Shown: positions 1 through 8,673 of the stretch, piece after piece
How positions within the stretch are numbered: position 1 is the stretch's first letter
Layout of the letters: every line of letters begins with the position of its first letter
Assembly (NCBI RefSeq): GCF_000621745.1
Contig: NZ_JHXK01000032.1
Coordinates: 1-64,000, forward strand
DNA: 64,000 nucleotides
From: Clostridium beijerinckii HUN142
GTDB taxonomy: Bacteria > Bacillota > Clostridia > Clostridiales > Clostridiaceae
Reading direction: 5' to 3'
The notes under the pieces: generated by a model
Databases searched by the model: none
What the model was told of the DNA's origin: nothing
Seen by the model: the letters and a program-made list of their open reading frames with translations, nothing else
Position numbers and translations under genes: made by a program

Positions 1-16
1 AGGAATTTTTCGTTAG

Positions 17-71
17 TTAAAACTACTTTTTAAGGATTTAAAACTACCTGTTTGAAGATTAGTAGTTTTAA
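17..71. repeat. Iteron-like repeats before rep gene 1
   Basis: TTAAAACTAC occurs at 17-26 and 38-47, one turn-pair (21 bp) apart, and in inverted form (GTAGTTTTAA) at 62-71, just before a Rep_3 initiator gene. This is the expected layout of an iteron origin. The window begins inside or next to the array, so more copies may lie to the left. Confidence 0.55.
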
Positions 72-171
72 TGATATTATTTATTTAATAAGACTTAGGC
101 AAAAGCAAAAAAATAATAGACCAGTATGATTATCTATTATTTCCTTTCATGTGCCTAAACTGGAGGCTTAT

Positions 172-1329
172 ATGAATTCAGATATTAGTTCAGATATTAG
201 TATAGTTGATGAAGAGAAAGCGGAAGATATTAGTGAGGTACTTTTTAAGAGTAATACGCTTATTAAAAGTAATATTAACATCACTAGCGTGGAATATAAG
301 ATTTTTAATAAGATTTTATATAAATGCCAAATTGAGAAAGAAAATGACAGCCAGTTAAGAGCTGTTTTAACAATTGATGAGCTAAGCAGCATTGTTAAGA
401 ATAAAAAAGAAAATACAGTGAAAGCACTAACTGAAAGCTTAGAAAAGTTTATAAAAATTCCTATCAGATTTGAAAAACAAAAAAGTTATGTGATTACAAC
501 ACTTATTAATAAGGTTGTAGTAGATAAAGACACTCTTAAATTCAATTGTTATTTAGATAAGGATCTTTATGAAGTTTTAATGGGATATAAAGAGCTTGGA
601 TATTCGCCTATAAATTTAAAGATGATAAGGCAGGCAAATGGATATTACACTCAAAGGTTTTATGAGTTATTTAGAGTTTGGAGCGGGCATAATAAGGAAG
701 TTACGCATACAATAGAGCAGCTTAAAGGGTGGCTTATGATTGAGGAAGGTACATCTTATGACAGGTATTTTAACTTCAAAACTAAAGTTGTAGAGCCGGC
801 ATTAAAGGAAATAAACCAAAAGTTAAATATGAAAGTATCTTATAAAGAAAATAAAGCTGGAAGATCAGTAAAAAGCTTAACTTTTATTGTTGAAGATTTA
901 GAGCCTAGAATATATGATTTTAGTAAAGACAAGGCTATAAATAAGCAAATTTCAATTGATGAGTTGGCTTTAGAATTAGATGATAGCTCTTATGAAGAAT
1001 CCTTGTTAAAAGATAAAAAGGAAACTTTAGATGCTACTGAATACTTAAAAAAATCAGGATTTACCATAGCAGACTCAACTATACATAGACTTAAGTTAAA
1101 ATATGGTGAAGTTCTGGTTTATGATGGGGTATCTATAATGTGTAATAAATCAAAACAAGGAAAGATAACAGCACCAGTTAAGTATTTGACAGGAATACTT
1201 GAAAATTTAAATAATAAATCTTTAAATGAGCAAGCAGATGACTCTAAAAAGCTACGGTTTAATAATTTTGAACCAAGGCAGTATGATTATGATGATCTGG
1301 AGAGAAAGTTGCTTGGATGGGATAAGTAA
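172..1329 (+). CDS. Replication initiator protein, Rep_3 / RepB family (replicon 1)
   Basis: A 385-residue initiator of the Rep_3 superfamily, which binds iterons with two winged-helix domains to open the plasmid origin. The family pattern is visible near the N-terminus (LIKSNINITSVEYKIFNKIL) and in the segment with YYTQRFYELFRVW around residue 165. The C-terminal motif FNNFEPRQYDYDDLERKLLGW is nearly the same as the end of the second Rep at 59853-60869, so the two are paralogues. An upstream GTG at 151 is open in frame, but GGAGG at 162-166 precedes the ATG at 172, which I take as the start. The repeats at 17-71 are its likely binding sites. Confidence 0.85.
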   Translation: MNSDISSDISIVDEEKAEDISEVLFKSNTLIKSNINITSVEYKIFNKILYKCQIEKENDSQLRAVLTIDELSSIVKNKKENTVKALTESLEKFIKIPIRFEKQKSYVITTLINKVVVDKDTLKFNCYLDKDLYEVLMGYKELGYSPINLKMIRQANGYYTQRFYELFRVWSGHNKEVTHTIEQLKGWLMIEEGTSYDRYFNFKTKVVEPALKEINQKLNMKVSYKENKAGRSVKSLTFIVEDLEPRIYDFSKDKAINKQISIDELALELDDSSYEESLLKDKKETLDATEYLKKSGFTIADSTIHRLKLKYGEVLVYDGVSIMCNKSKQGKITAPVKYLTGILENLNNKSLNEQADDSKKLRFNNFEPRQYDYDDLERKLLGWDK

Positions 1330-1342
1330 ATATTAAATCCAT

Positions 1343-1375
1343 AAGGAAATCTATTAAATTAGGTTTCCTTTTTTG
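1343..1375 (+). terminator. Rho-independent terminator after rep gene 1
   Basis: AAGGAAA pairs with TTTCCTT across a short loop and is followed by a T-run, 13 nt after the rep stop codon. Confidence 0.7.
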
Positions 1376-2037
1376 TTATTTAAGATTAAATACCATATAT
1401 CCTTATTAAGAGAGTCACTCTTTGTTTAGAGAGTTATTTATGTATGAAATTTTAAACATAAATATAAGACAAGGTTAAACATTATTTGAATTGATTATAA
1501 GGCTAATATTAAATATTATGAGTAAATAAGAATGATAACAGAATGCAATGATCAGATCTAACGAATGATGATTAGAAAATGGCAAATGATCTATAAAAAA
1601 ACGTGAAAGTTCCGGTGGATTTCGTGGAATATATATGCCTTCAGTTAATACTTCATAGTGCAATAAAACCATTATCAAGATTTTCAGAAAGGAGATGATA
1701 TGTTGAAGAAAATATAGTGCTAGCTAGGTACCACTTGAAATTTTAATCAAACTTAAAAAAATAGTTCATAACAATGAGGACGTTATAAAATCAAGGTATA
1801 ATAAATAGTGAGATGAATATTTTAAACATTTAATAGAAATATGGAATGATTTTTTTATTTACAATATTAGCTATAATTATTTTAGCTATAAAAGATCTAA
1901 TGGATGCTATAAAGTTGTTGGAATCATAGCAACTGCTTAATGAATTAATAATTTTAAAAAATTTATTAAAAAAAATGTTTAGAAGTGATTTAAATAAAAA
2001 AAATCAAGTTATAATAATTTTGAAAGGGGTGAAGTAT
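1376..2037. other. Non-coding stretch with decayed reading frames
   Basis: No credible gene. A good ribosome binding site (AGAAAGGAGATGAT) precedes an ATG at about 1699, but that frame closes after five codons, which suggests a decayed small gene. The rest is AT-rich with scattered stops in all frames. Confidence 0.4.
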
Positions 2038-2178
2038 ATGCGAAAAAGAAGGCCAAAAAAATATAAACTGCCTCAGAGTAACGATCCAAAGCAGTTCAGA
2101 GAAAAAGTTTCATTTATTTTTAGTATCATTGGGATTATAATCACAATAATAAAAAACTTGTATGATATGTCTAAGTAA
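2038..2178 (+). CDS. Small basic single-span membrane peptide (46 aa), unknown
   Basis: Starts at an ATG 6 nt after GAAAGGGGTGA. The first 23 residues are very basic (MRKRRPKKYKL), then a hydrophobic stretch (FIFSIIGIIITII, about residues 27-39) could span the membrane, ending NLYDMSK. A terminator follows. No family recognised; size and layout would suit a type I toxin, a small holin-like or regulatory membrane peptide, but nothing in the sequence decides. An in-frame ATG at 1975 lacks a ribosome binding site. Confidence 0.5.
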   Translation: MRKRRPKKYKLPQSNDPKQFREKVSFIFSIIGIIITIIKNLYDMSK

Positions 2179-2196
2179 CGATTAAACATATCTTAG

Positions 2197-2238
2197 GAAT
2201 AGGAGCTGTAGGTAACGACTATAGTTCCTATTTCTTTT
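2197..2238 (+). terminator. Terminator after small membrane peptide
   Basis: GGAATAGGAGCT pairs imperfectly with AGTTCCTATTTC, followed by TTTT. Confidence 0.55.
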
Positions 2239-2615
2239 ATTTTAGATTTAAAATTTGTAATTGTAAACATCTTAATTAAATTATTAACTAACTATAATAT
2301 TAATATACTCAGGCATGGCAATGTAAGAATAAATAAGTTCAATTTAATTTTTAAGAGATTATATATCAAAATGAACTGTTAATGATTCTAGAAGATCAGC
2401 AATAGGTTCAGAATTAGAAAAAAGGAAGATATTAATATGCTTCAAGCAAATGTATCAGTACGAGCACATGTACACATTATATAAAGCCCAAATATCGCAT
2501 CTTTTCAATTCAGCTTGAACTAATTAATATCAATTGATTAACCCTTGCTATCGCTCGAACTTTAATGTTTCTCTCAATCTACGTAATTTATAATTTAAAT
2601 TTGAATTCCAGAAAC

Positions 2616-2676
2616 GGAAAGAATCAATATGTCATACTACAGAGCTACACTCTGCAGCATTACATTGATACTTTCC
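2616..2676. repeat. Long imperfect inverted repeat
   Basis: GGAAAG..ATCAAT..TGT..AT and CAGAG on the left match CTCTG..AT.ACATTGAT.CTTTCC on the right around a five-base centre. It could fold into a long imperfect hairpin as DNA or RNA. Confidence 0.55.
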
Positions 2677-2904
2677 TACCAGCTTATTTTAAAGTCTAAT
2701 ATAGAGCCTTAAAGATTGCATCTTAAAGGCTAAGGATTAAAAGTACAATCTATTGTTGTTTACAGTAAATTTTAATAAATAGATGTTCATAAGTTATTCT
2801 AAATATAGAGTCATACAGATGAATATTTATCCAGTTGGTCTATGCGTGGTTGGCCTGTAATGAGGGATCGTGGCGTATCCGCGGTCGGTCGAGGTCTGGG
2901 GCTT

Positions 2905-2930
2905 GTACTTGCAATCAAGATTGCAGGTAC
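2905..2930. repeat. Hairpin, 12-bp arms
   Basis: GTACTTGCAATC and GATTGCAGGTAC are inverted repeats separated by two bases (one G-T pair), in the GC-richer part of the non-coding stretch. Confidence 0.55.
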
Positions 2931-3360
2931 ATCTTATACAGGCATGCATGCGAGTCCAATCATGGATTGGAACAGGCAACAAGCTAGCATAAGAACGCCC
3001 CAAAAGATAGCAAGTACACTTCGCTAAATAAGCCGTTGTCCCGATAATGTCCAAGCTAAAATAATTGAGGGTTTATTACTAGGCCTGTTTTTTCTGCTCA
3101 TAAAGTTTATTGAAGATGATATTTTATTCTTATATTTCAGCTAGAACACTTCGGGAAACGTTATTTAGATAAATGTACAGGCTATCTTGACAGACATTAA
3201 ATTATTTTGTGCCACAAGGTCAAAATTAGGCTTATAGAGAAGATTTAAGGTGAATCAATGAAAAGAACATTAGAGAGAGTAGGTCAGGCAAGCTGACAAA
3301 GAAATTTGGGCCTTGGACCCGCCCTCACAAGTATAGAGGATAATTTTCCAGAAGTGCGAG

Positions 3361-3415
3361 GGCATGTCCATCTTATACATGCCTGTAGCGAGTCCCATTA
3401 TGGGCTCGCTTTTGT
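3361..3415 (+). terminator. Two adjacent hairpins, second terminator-like
   Basis: GGCATGT/ACATGCC (3361-3383) is followed by GCGAG-CCCA/TGGG-CTCGC (3388-3409) and TTTTGT. The second resembles a Rho-independent terminator, although no gene ends just upstream. Confidence 0.45.
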
Positions 3416-3425
3416 CTTTCCGCTC

Positions 3426-3495
3426 GTTGTGTCCTATAGCAAAAAATATCTTTGAAATTTAAAGAATGTAGATATTTTTAGCTAAAAGACACAAC
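3426..3495. repeat. Large inverted repeat with 25-bp arms
   Basis: Left arm starts GTTGTGTC and ends AAAAATATC; the right arm starts GATATTTTT and ends GACACAAC. 22 of 25 positions pair around a 20-nt centre. No gene adjoins it. Confidence 0.6.
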
Positions 3496-4137
3496 TTCGC
3501 TTCAATTCAATCGCAAACTCCATAAATGAACAAGCCGCAGGCCATCTCATTAATGAAAAGTACAAGCCATAAATCTATATAATAAGTTTCCATATACTAA
3601 GTGAACAAAGCTTATCTAAACATAAAAAATATTAATCATGGCTTCTACTTTTCTTACTTTTGTGTGAGCGTAGCGAGTTAATTTAGGGTAATAGACAAGC
3701 TTTAAAGGAATAATCTTAAGGTAGATTATTCCTTTATCAACATACTTTTTTATCAATTATGGAATAAAAATAAGCTTGCTTATTACTACCTTTGGCTTGA
3801 AGGCGAAGCCTTTAAGGCACTAGCTTTATTTGGAGAATACACTAAGGAAAGTAACAATGTTAGAGCTTGGAGTAAATGCGGAAAGGTTTAACGGATTGTT
3901 TCTTTCCGCACTTGGAATTAAAGATAAAATTATGAGTGAAGATGGTAGAGGGAAACATTCAACTCTTATTTAAATATTTTTAATAAATTATACCATGTTT
4001 TGCTACACAAAAATAAAGGGTACATGTTTAAAATTTATAGTTATAAATGATTCTAAAAAGAATATTAATCTGAAAAAAAATGCCTTGAGAAAACTTAAAC
4101 ATTATACACTTGGTTAAAAAAATAGTTTATAATAATA

Positions 4138-4157
4138 CTGTACTATATTCTGTACAG
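4138..4157. promoter_or_regulatory. Inverted repeat, probable YefM/Phd operator
   Basis: CTGTAC-N8-GTACAG lies 18 nt before the antitoxin start codon. YefM-type antitoxins are known to repress their own promoters through TGTACA-core palindromes, so an autoregulatory operator is likely. Confidence 0.5.
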
Positions 4158-4175
4158 AAAAAAGGAGATGATTAA

Positions 4176-4421
4176 ATGATAGCAGTTAATTATACGAATA
4201 TACGTGAAAATTTAAAATCATATTGTGACAAGGTAAATGATGAGGATGAAACTGTAATCATAACTAGAAAAGATAATAAAAATGTTGTTTTAATATCTCA
4301 AAATGAATATAATAATATGCTTGAAAATATAAAGATTTTAAAAGATCCTAAGTATTTGATTAAGCTCTACAAATTGCTAAATCAGATGGAAAATAGTGAT
4401 TTGAAAGACATTGATTCATAG
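4176..4421 (+). CDS. YefM/Phd-family antitoxin, orphan
   Basis: 81 residues with the N-terminal Phd/YefM DNA-binding fold: IAVNYTNIRENLKSYCDKVNDEDETVIITRKDNKNVVLISQNEYNNM closely follows the family pattern (start of about 50 residues, then a disordered toxin-binding tail). AAAGGAGATGATTAA is the ribosome binding site. A YoeB/Txe- or RelE-type toxin would normally start within a few bases of the stop codon, but the next 290 bp contain only GTAAC repeats. The antitoxin is therefore an orphan, possibly kept as an anti-addiction protein or a regulator, or its toxin was deleted. Family assignment is firm; function as an orphan is inference. Confidence 0.8.
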   Translation: MIAVNYTNIRENLKSYCDKVNDEDETVIITRKDNKNVVLISQNEYNNMLENIKILKDPKYLIKLYKLLNQMENSDLKDIDS

Positions 4422-4441
4422 ATATAAATTGTTATAAAATA

Positions 4442-4675
4442 TGTAACACAATTTGTAACGAATTAGATTACGTTTTTAGTATCCAGTTTGGTAACAATAA
4501 GTGCACTATATTATGCTATAGATTAGTAAATTATTTTGTAACATAATTAGTAAAAAAATTGGTTAAAAAAATAGTAACCCAAATAGTAGAGTGGCATTAA
4601 CCATTTGAGTTACGAAAGTCGTTATAGTACATGTTACAAAATTGAGTTAATTTAATTGTAACAGAATCTGTAACT
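4442..4675. repeat. Cluster of GTAAC/GTTAC repeats, candidate centromere (parS-like)
   Basis: At least nine copies of GTAAC, in both orientations (for example TGTAAC at 4442 and 4454, GGTAAC near 4490, TGTTAC near 4632, TGTAAC near 4657 and 4669), crowd the 290 bp just before parA. Partition systems with ribbon-helix-helix partners bind short repeats directly upstream of the operon. This is the likely partition site and operator. Confidence 0.55.
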
Positions 4676-4711
4676 AAATTAAAGAAAATGATATACAGAG
4701 GAGTGACAAAA

Positions 4712-5464
4712 ATGGGCATTGTAATTAGTATTTTAAATAATAAGGGCGGAGTAGGTAAATCAACATCAACATATAATTTAGGATATGAATTAAGTAAAAT
4801 GGGTAAAAAAACATTAATAATAGATTTGGATCCACAGAGTAGTTTGAGCGTATATGTTGGACTTGATCCACTAGAACATTACGCAAGTATAGAAAATGTA
4901 TTTAGGGGAGAGATGAAATTAGAGGAGGTAATAGTGCCAACTGGAAATGAAAATTTATTTATGGTTCCTAGCTGCATAGAATTTTCTACTATAGAAATGT
5001 ACTTAATGGGAGTAATGGGAAGGGAAACAGTATTTGCTAAAGCTCTAGAAAATGCTAAGAAAAGCTTTGATTACATCCTTATAGATAATAGTCCATCACT
5101 TGGAAATACTACAATAAACTCTTTGTTTGCATCAGATTATGCAATAGCTCCAACCGATGCATCGTATCTTTCTTTTAGAGCTCTTGGAATATTAAATGAA
5201 ACTGTTAAACAGGTTCAAGAATTTAATAAGAAATTAAAAGACGTAAAAGTACTTATAACCATGTATGACGGCAGAGCTAATCACAGCAGAGAAGTTGCTG
5301 TGATGCTAAAAGAAAAATATTATGTTTTCAAAGATTACATTAAAACCAGCACTAAATTTAAAGATGCAGTAATGAGGTTTGAAAGTATAACTCAATATGC
5401 TGGTGAAAAGTTTGATGGTTCTATAGCTTATAACAACGTAGCAAAGGAGATAATATCATGGTAA
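4712..5464 (+). CDS. parA: ParA-family partition ATPase
   Basis: A 250-residue deviant-Walker ATPase that moves plasmids over the nucleoid. The Walker A motif KGGVGKST is at about residues 11-18, the Walker A' region LIIDLDPQSSLS at about 38-49 and Walker B-like YILIDNSPS near 122. There is no long N-terminal HTH extension, as in type Ib ParA proteins that use small ribbon-helix-helix partners. Start: AGAGGAGTGACAAAAATG puts the ATG at 4712; an earlier in-frame ATG at 4688 has no ribosome binding site. Its stop overlaps the next gene start (ATGGTAA), so the two are translationally coupled. Confidence 0.9.
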   Translation: MGIVISILNNKGGVGKSTSTYNLGYELSKMGKKTLIIDLDPQSSLSVYVGLDPLEHYASIENVFRGEMKLEEVIVPTGNENLFMVPSCIEFSTIEMYLMGVMGRETVFAKALENAKKSFDYILIDNSPSLGNTTINSLFASDYAIAPTDASYLSFRALGILNETVKQVQEFNKKLKDVKVLITMYDGRANHSREVAVMLKEKYYVFKDYIKTSTKFKDAVMRFESITQYAGEKFDGSIAYNNVAKEIISW

Positions 5465-6021
5465 GAAAAAAGAAAGATATAATAAAACCGGTTGTGGCGA
5501 AACCGTTAAATGATGCGGAAAAGAGAAATTTGGTAACAAGTTTTGTTACGAATAATATAAATGAATCTGTATCAGATAGTATTACTAGTAATAGTTTAGA
5601 AAACGTAACTAATACTGATAACGTAACAGAGAATGTTAATATAAATGGTACAAATAGTGTAAATAACAAAGATACTAAAAATGTTATTGACAATAATACA
5701 ATTAATGTAACTGATAATGCTATTAATAGTGATACAGATAAACTAACTGTTAATGATACAAAGAAAGTTAATAAAAATAGTACTAAAAGTGTAACAAAGA
5801 AAGTTACAATAGTTAAAACAATTTCAATTGGAAAAAAGGATATAATGGCTAAGTTTACCAGTGATAAGAGAGTAAGACCTAATTACAATTTATCACAAGA
5901 TACAGTAGAAAAAATAGAAAAAATATCAGAAATTTTAGGATATAAGAAAGCTGAATTTGTTGATATATATTTAAATGGAACATTAGAAAAAGTATTAAAG
6001 GATTTAGAGAAAAAATTATAA
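5458..6021 (+). CDS. Ribbon-helix-helix partition partner (ParB-like) with Asn/Thr/Val-rich linker
   Basis: 187 residues, coupled to parA by a 7-nt overlap. The last 45 residues (NYNLSQDTVEKIEKISEILGYKKAEFVDIYLNGTLEKVL, split here as NYNLSQDTVEKIEKI and LGYKKAEFVDIYL) look like a ribbon-helix-helix or small helical DNA-binding domain. Residues about 20-118 are low complexity, built of short units such as NVTNTDNVTENVN. In DNA this part is full of GTAAC and GTTAC, the motif of the presumed centromere upstream, so the gene may carry binding sites for its own product. Function as ParA partner is inferred from position and fold; the linker is unusual. Confidence 0.65.
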   Translation: MVRKKKDIIKPVVAKPLNDAEKRNLVTSFVTNNINESVSDSITSNSLENVTNTDNVTENVNINGTNSVNNKDTKNVIDNNTINVTDNAINSDTDKLTVNDTKKVNKNSTKSVTKKVTIVKTISIGKKDIMAKFTSDKRVRPNYNLSQDTVEKIEKISEILGYKKAEFVDIYLNGTLEKVLKDLEKKL

Positions 6022-6069
6022 AAAATGATTTAAAGGTCAATTTTATATACTCTTTTATATTTAAAATAT

Positions 6070-6108
6070 AGTAGTATCATTAAGAATATTTAATGATACT
6101 ACTATTAA
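6070..6108 (+). terminator. Terminator after parAB
   Basis: AGTAGTATCATTAA pairs perfectly with TTAATGATACTACT across six bases, 48 nt after the parB stop. Confidence 0.75.
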
Positions 6109-6470
6109 CTAAATTGTTACTTTGACCAAGCTACATTTAAGCTTTCTCGTTTTGCAAGAGCTATAGCTCTTGATTATCATCCTTATCAAACCTACTCAAA
6201 CTTTACTATAAGCCGATAAGCTTCGCTTTTTAATGGCTTCATTAACTAGAACTTTAGTAGATGGCGCAGTACCATGCACATCTAAATCTATTTTTTCAAC
6301 TATAATATTATTATAAAATGAACTTTTAATTATTCGGTTTATGTTTACGACCAGCTCTATTTAATTTCGAATCTTGAGTCCTCTACATGTCATACCCTCT
6401 TAAAATAGGAACAAATCCATACTTTCCAAGAAGGTAGTCTTTGGTGTAAGAAGTATATTTTATAACTTTT
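6109..6470. other. Decayed sequence, origin unidentified
   Basis: No intact gene. On the minus strand about 6230-6310 a fragment reads DLDVHGTAPSTKVLVNEAIKK with stops around it, so it is probably the remains of a coding region, perhaps a transposase. I cannot name the family. Confidence 0.3.
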
Positions 6471-6479
6471 AATAGTACA

Positions 6480-6765
6480 AACAGTATTTCATAAAGTGTA
6501 ACTAACATTAATACTAAATATGTAGCATAAAGTGTTAATACATATGATACTTATATAGTAACTAATTATATAACTATATATATTACAAAATAAGTAACAT
6601 ATAATAAAACGATAAAAGTAACTAAGTACCTATACAAAAATTGTAACAAAAAAGTTACTAAAAATACGGAAATAATAAAACTAATTATGCTTAATAATAT
6701 AGGGGAATTAGCTAAATTCACTAGCAATAACACGGAAAGATTAAATTAAAATTTATCATATGTAT
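6480..6765 (+). pseudogene. Degenerate copy of the parB-like linker gene
   Basis: The stretch repeats the texture of the parB linker (GTAACTAA, ATACTAA, GTAACA units) and then continues with AATTAGCTAAATTCACTAGC, which matches the parB section around 5845-5865 (ATGGCTAAGTTTACCAGT). All frames carry stops. It also adds several GTAAC motifs. It looks like a decayed duplicate of 5458-6021. Confidence 0.45.
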
Positions 6766-7262
6766 GCAATAAAAAAGTATCATAAATTTAGAATATAAAA
6801 AGATTTATTTATTTATATGTATTTAAATTTTAAATTAATAAATATATTAAATTACTTAGAAAAATTAAATATAAAGTAATAAAATAAGACCCTTATAAAT
6901 GTCAGTTTTATTTATGAAGAATATCTATTATAGATTATCTTACTTGAATGGTTATAGTTAATTATTCTTGTTGGATAATTCTTTTTTCATTTAAAAAGTT
7001 TTACTTTATAACTTACCATATATTTTTACAAGATGATAATATTATCATCATTACTGATAAAAATAATTAAAAATCAAAGGGAATAGAAGAAAATATAATT
7101 TATAGCTATATAATCATTTTTATTATCGGCATTTATGATTATATGGCTATTTGTTTTTAACGGTTAAACTGATAATATGTAAATATGTCATGACACAGAA
7201 TTTGATTTTGATAAGTAAAACATTAACTGAATCTTTTAATAGAGCTCAGGGGGAGGTTATAA
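6766..7262. other. Non-coding, nothing identified
   Basis: AT-rich sequence with an inverted repeat around 7095-7155 (TATAGCTATATAATCAT and ATGATTATATGGCTAT). I see no gene. Confidence 0.3.
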
Positions 7263-7793
7263 ATGGATACTAATTTGTTAGAAGAAATTACAATGTTTCA
7301 AGATAATGAAGAAAACTTTATAAATATTTTTGCTTATTTTAATTCAAAAATCAGGTATTTAGCCTATAAACTGAGATATCCTGAAGCAGAAACAGATTTA
7401 ATTATTTACTTATATGAACTTTTAAAATTATTAAATCCAAATAAGTTTGAAAAAGAACAGGATATAGTGGCCTATATTAATAGGTGCCTCAAAAATAGAT
7501 CAATATTATTGTATTATAAGGACTTTAAAGATAAAGAATTAATGAGCTTTACATCGGAAACAGAAATATTAGATGTAATTGACATTAATGATAGAAGTGA
7601 TGAATACTCAGATATTAGATTTAATGATTTGATTTCAATATTGAAGCCGAAACAAAGAGAGATAACATTTTATAAATTTTACATGCAATTTTCAGATGTA
7701 GAGATTGCTAAAATGCTGAAAATATCAAGACAAGCTGTAAATAAAACTCAAAGATTAGCTTTAAGAAATCTAAAAACTCAATTATCAATTTAG
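7263..7793 (+). CDS. uviA: Sigma factor of the UviA/TcdR/BotR type
   Basis: 176 residues after a strong site (GGGGGAGG). The C-terminus is a sigma region 4 helix-turn-helix: QREITFYKFYMQFSDVEIAKMLKISRQAVNKTQRLALRNL in outline (ISRQAVNKTQRLALRNL is the recognition helix part). The N-terminal half is a divergent region 2. Clostridial group V sigma factors of this size (UviA, TcdR, BotR, TetR) switch on bacteriocin or toxin genes. The following gene is a uviB-like holin gene, the order seen next to the bacteriocin gene of the C. perfringens plasmid pIP404. Two shared promoters in the neighbourhood (8038-8070 and 12317-12349) are its probable targets. Family clear; the uviA assignment rests on context. 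Confidence 0.7.
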   Translation: MDTNLLEEITMFQDNEENFINIFAYFNSKIRYLAYKLRYPEAETDLIIYLYELLKLLNPNKFEKEQDIVAYINRCLKNRSILLYYKDFKDKELMSFTSETEILDVIDINDRSDEYSDIRFNDLISILKPKQREITFYKFYMQFSDVEIAKMLKISRQAVNKTQRLALRNLKTQLSI

Positions 7794-7810
7794 ATAAGGA
7801 GGAAACTGCT

Positions 7811-8029
7811 TTGAATGAGTTAATAAAAAATGCTGCTACTTAAGGAATATGGGCTGTGCTTAGTTGTGTGCTTATAGTATACATATTAAAAGCACAGGAA
7901 ACTAGAGATTCAAAACAGGAAGAAAGAGAAGAGAATTACCAGGAGATAATAAGAGAACTTACGGATAAATTAAAACTTTTGGATTCAATAAATTTAACTA
8001 TCAATGAAATAAAAAATAAAATTAATTAA
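7811..8029 (+). pseudogene. uviB / BhlA-type holin-like gene with in-frame stop
   Basis: From a TTG start after AAGGAGGAAACTGCT the frame reads LNELIKNAAT, stop (TAA at 7841-7843), then GIWAVLSCVLIVYILKAQE and a charged tail ending LTINEIKNKIN. This is the UviB/BhlA pattern: one membrane span followed by a charged coiled tail, where the family usually has TQG before the span. CAA to TAA at codon 11 explains the break. No good start follows the stop, so the gene is probably inactive unless the stop is read through. It follows the sigma gene by 17 nt, as uviB follows uviA. Confidence 0.65.
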
Positions 8030-8037
8030 ATTTAAGG

Positions 8038-8070
8038 TTTACAAATTTAATTAAAAACTTATTTAAGTAT
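8038..8070 (+). promoter_or_regulatory. Candidate UviA-type promoter
   Basis: AAGG-TTTACA-AATT, then 17 bp from TTTACA to ATTTAA-GTAT. The same elements with identical spacing stand before the 694-residue protein on the minus strand (12317-12349). TTTACA is the known -35 of TcdR/UviA/BotR-type sigma factors. Confidence 0.55.
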
Positions 8071-8142
8071 ATGTAAAGCAAATGAGTTAGCTAACCTCAA
8101 AGGCTTAATAAAATTATTATTAATATTTAGGAGGAAAAAATT

Positions 8143-8649
8143 ATGGGTTATTTAGGAATTAACATGTCAGGATCAAGTATACCAGTATATTCTACAAATA
8201 TTGAGGATAACACAAGGATAGGAAGTTTGGGTTATAAGGAAAGATTTGCAGTTACAAGCAGTGGACCAATTGCAATAGTTATAAAGTTTGTAAATTCTTC
8301 AGGAAATTGGGTTGATGGTAGACTGGATGTAAATGCTGATATTAGCGATTGGTGTGAATATTTATTCGTACCAGGTGCTATAGCAGCAAGAGTATTTCGT
8401 ACAGATAGAACAATAGATATGTACAATTCTGGTGGAAGCTATGTAGGATCATTCCCAGCAGGTACGCTAGTAGAACCTTATGATTATAGTAGATCACAAA
8501 ATGGAACCAGCCATCCAGATTTTCTTAGAATAAGAGGATTATATGATTCAGGACAAAATCCGATTAATACAGATACCTATGGAATGTTCATAGATTGCAA
8601 AATAAGATATAATTCTGGTAATACTCCTGTTTATGGAGATTGGAATTAA
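8143..8649 (+). CDS. Unknown 168-residue protein, possible SH3-like cell-wall binding modules
   Basis: Preceded by AGGAGGAAAAAATT. There is no signal peptide or membrane span. The protein is rich in Gly, Ser, Tyr, Asp and Asn and predicted to be mostly beta: IPVYSTNIEDNTRIGSLGYKERFAV resembles the first strands of a bacterial SH3-like domain, and a second half begins near residue 85 (RVFRTDRTIDMYNSGGSYVGSFPAGT). It has its own terminator and the presumed UviA-type promoter. That link suggests a role in the bacteriocin or lysis programme, exported by lysis instead of a secretion signal. No family recognised with certainty. Confidence 0.55.
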   Translation: MGYLGINMSGSSIPVYSTNIEDNTRIGSLGYKERFAVTSSGPIAIVIKFVNSSGNWVDGRLDVNADISDWCEYLFVPGAIAARVFRTDRTIDMYNSGGSYVGSFPAGTLVEPYDYSRSQNGTSHPDFLRIRGLYDSGQNPINTDTYGMFIDCKIRYNSGNTPVYGDWN

Positions 8650-8673
8650 TAAAATATTGCATTAATTTAAAAT

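Larger units (their letters stand above)
2239..4137. other. 1.9-kb non-coding, hairpin-rich stretch
   Basis: No credible gene on either strand; the GC-richer part (about 2820-3060) gives overlapping open frames on both strands with no ribosome binding site or family signature. The stretch is dense in inverted repeats (2616-2676, 2706-2732, 2905-2930, 3361-3409, 3426-3495, 3703-3738, 3878-3912). Two parts of it are diverged copies of each other (about 2930-2975 and 3368-3410, sharing CATCTTATACA and GCGAGTCC). Candidate roles are a single-strand or transfer origin, or remains of a lost replicon. Confidence 0.45.

Noticed and set aside
2827-3054. Overlapping open frames on both strands (61 and 75 codons)
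   Set aside because: No ribosome binding site, no family signature, and the sequence is explained by inverted repeats that read open on both strands.
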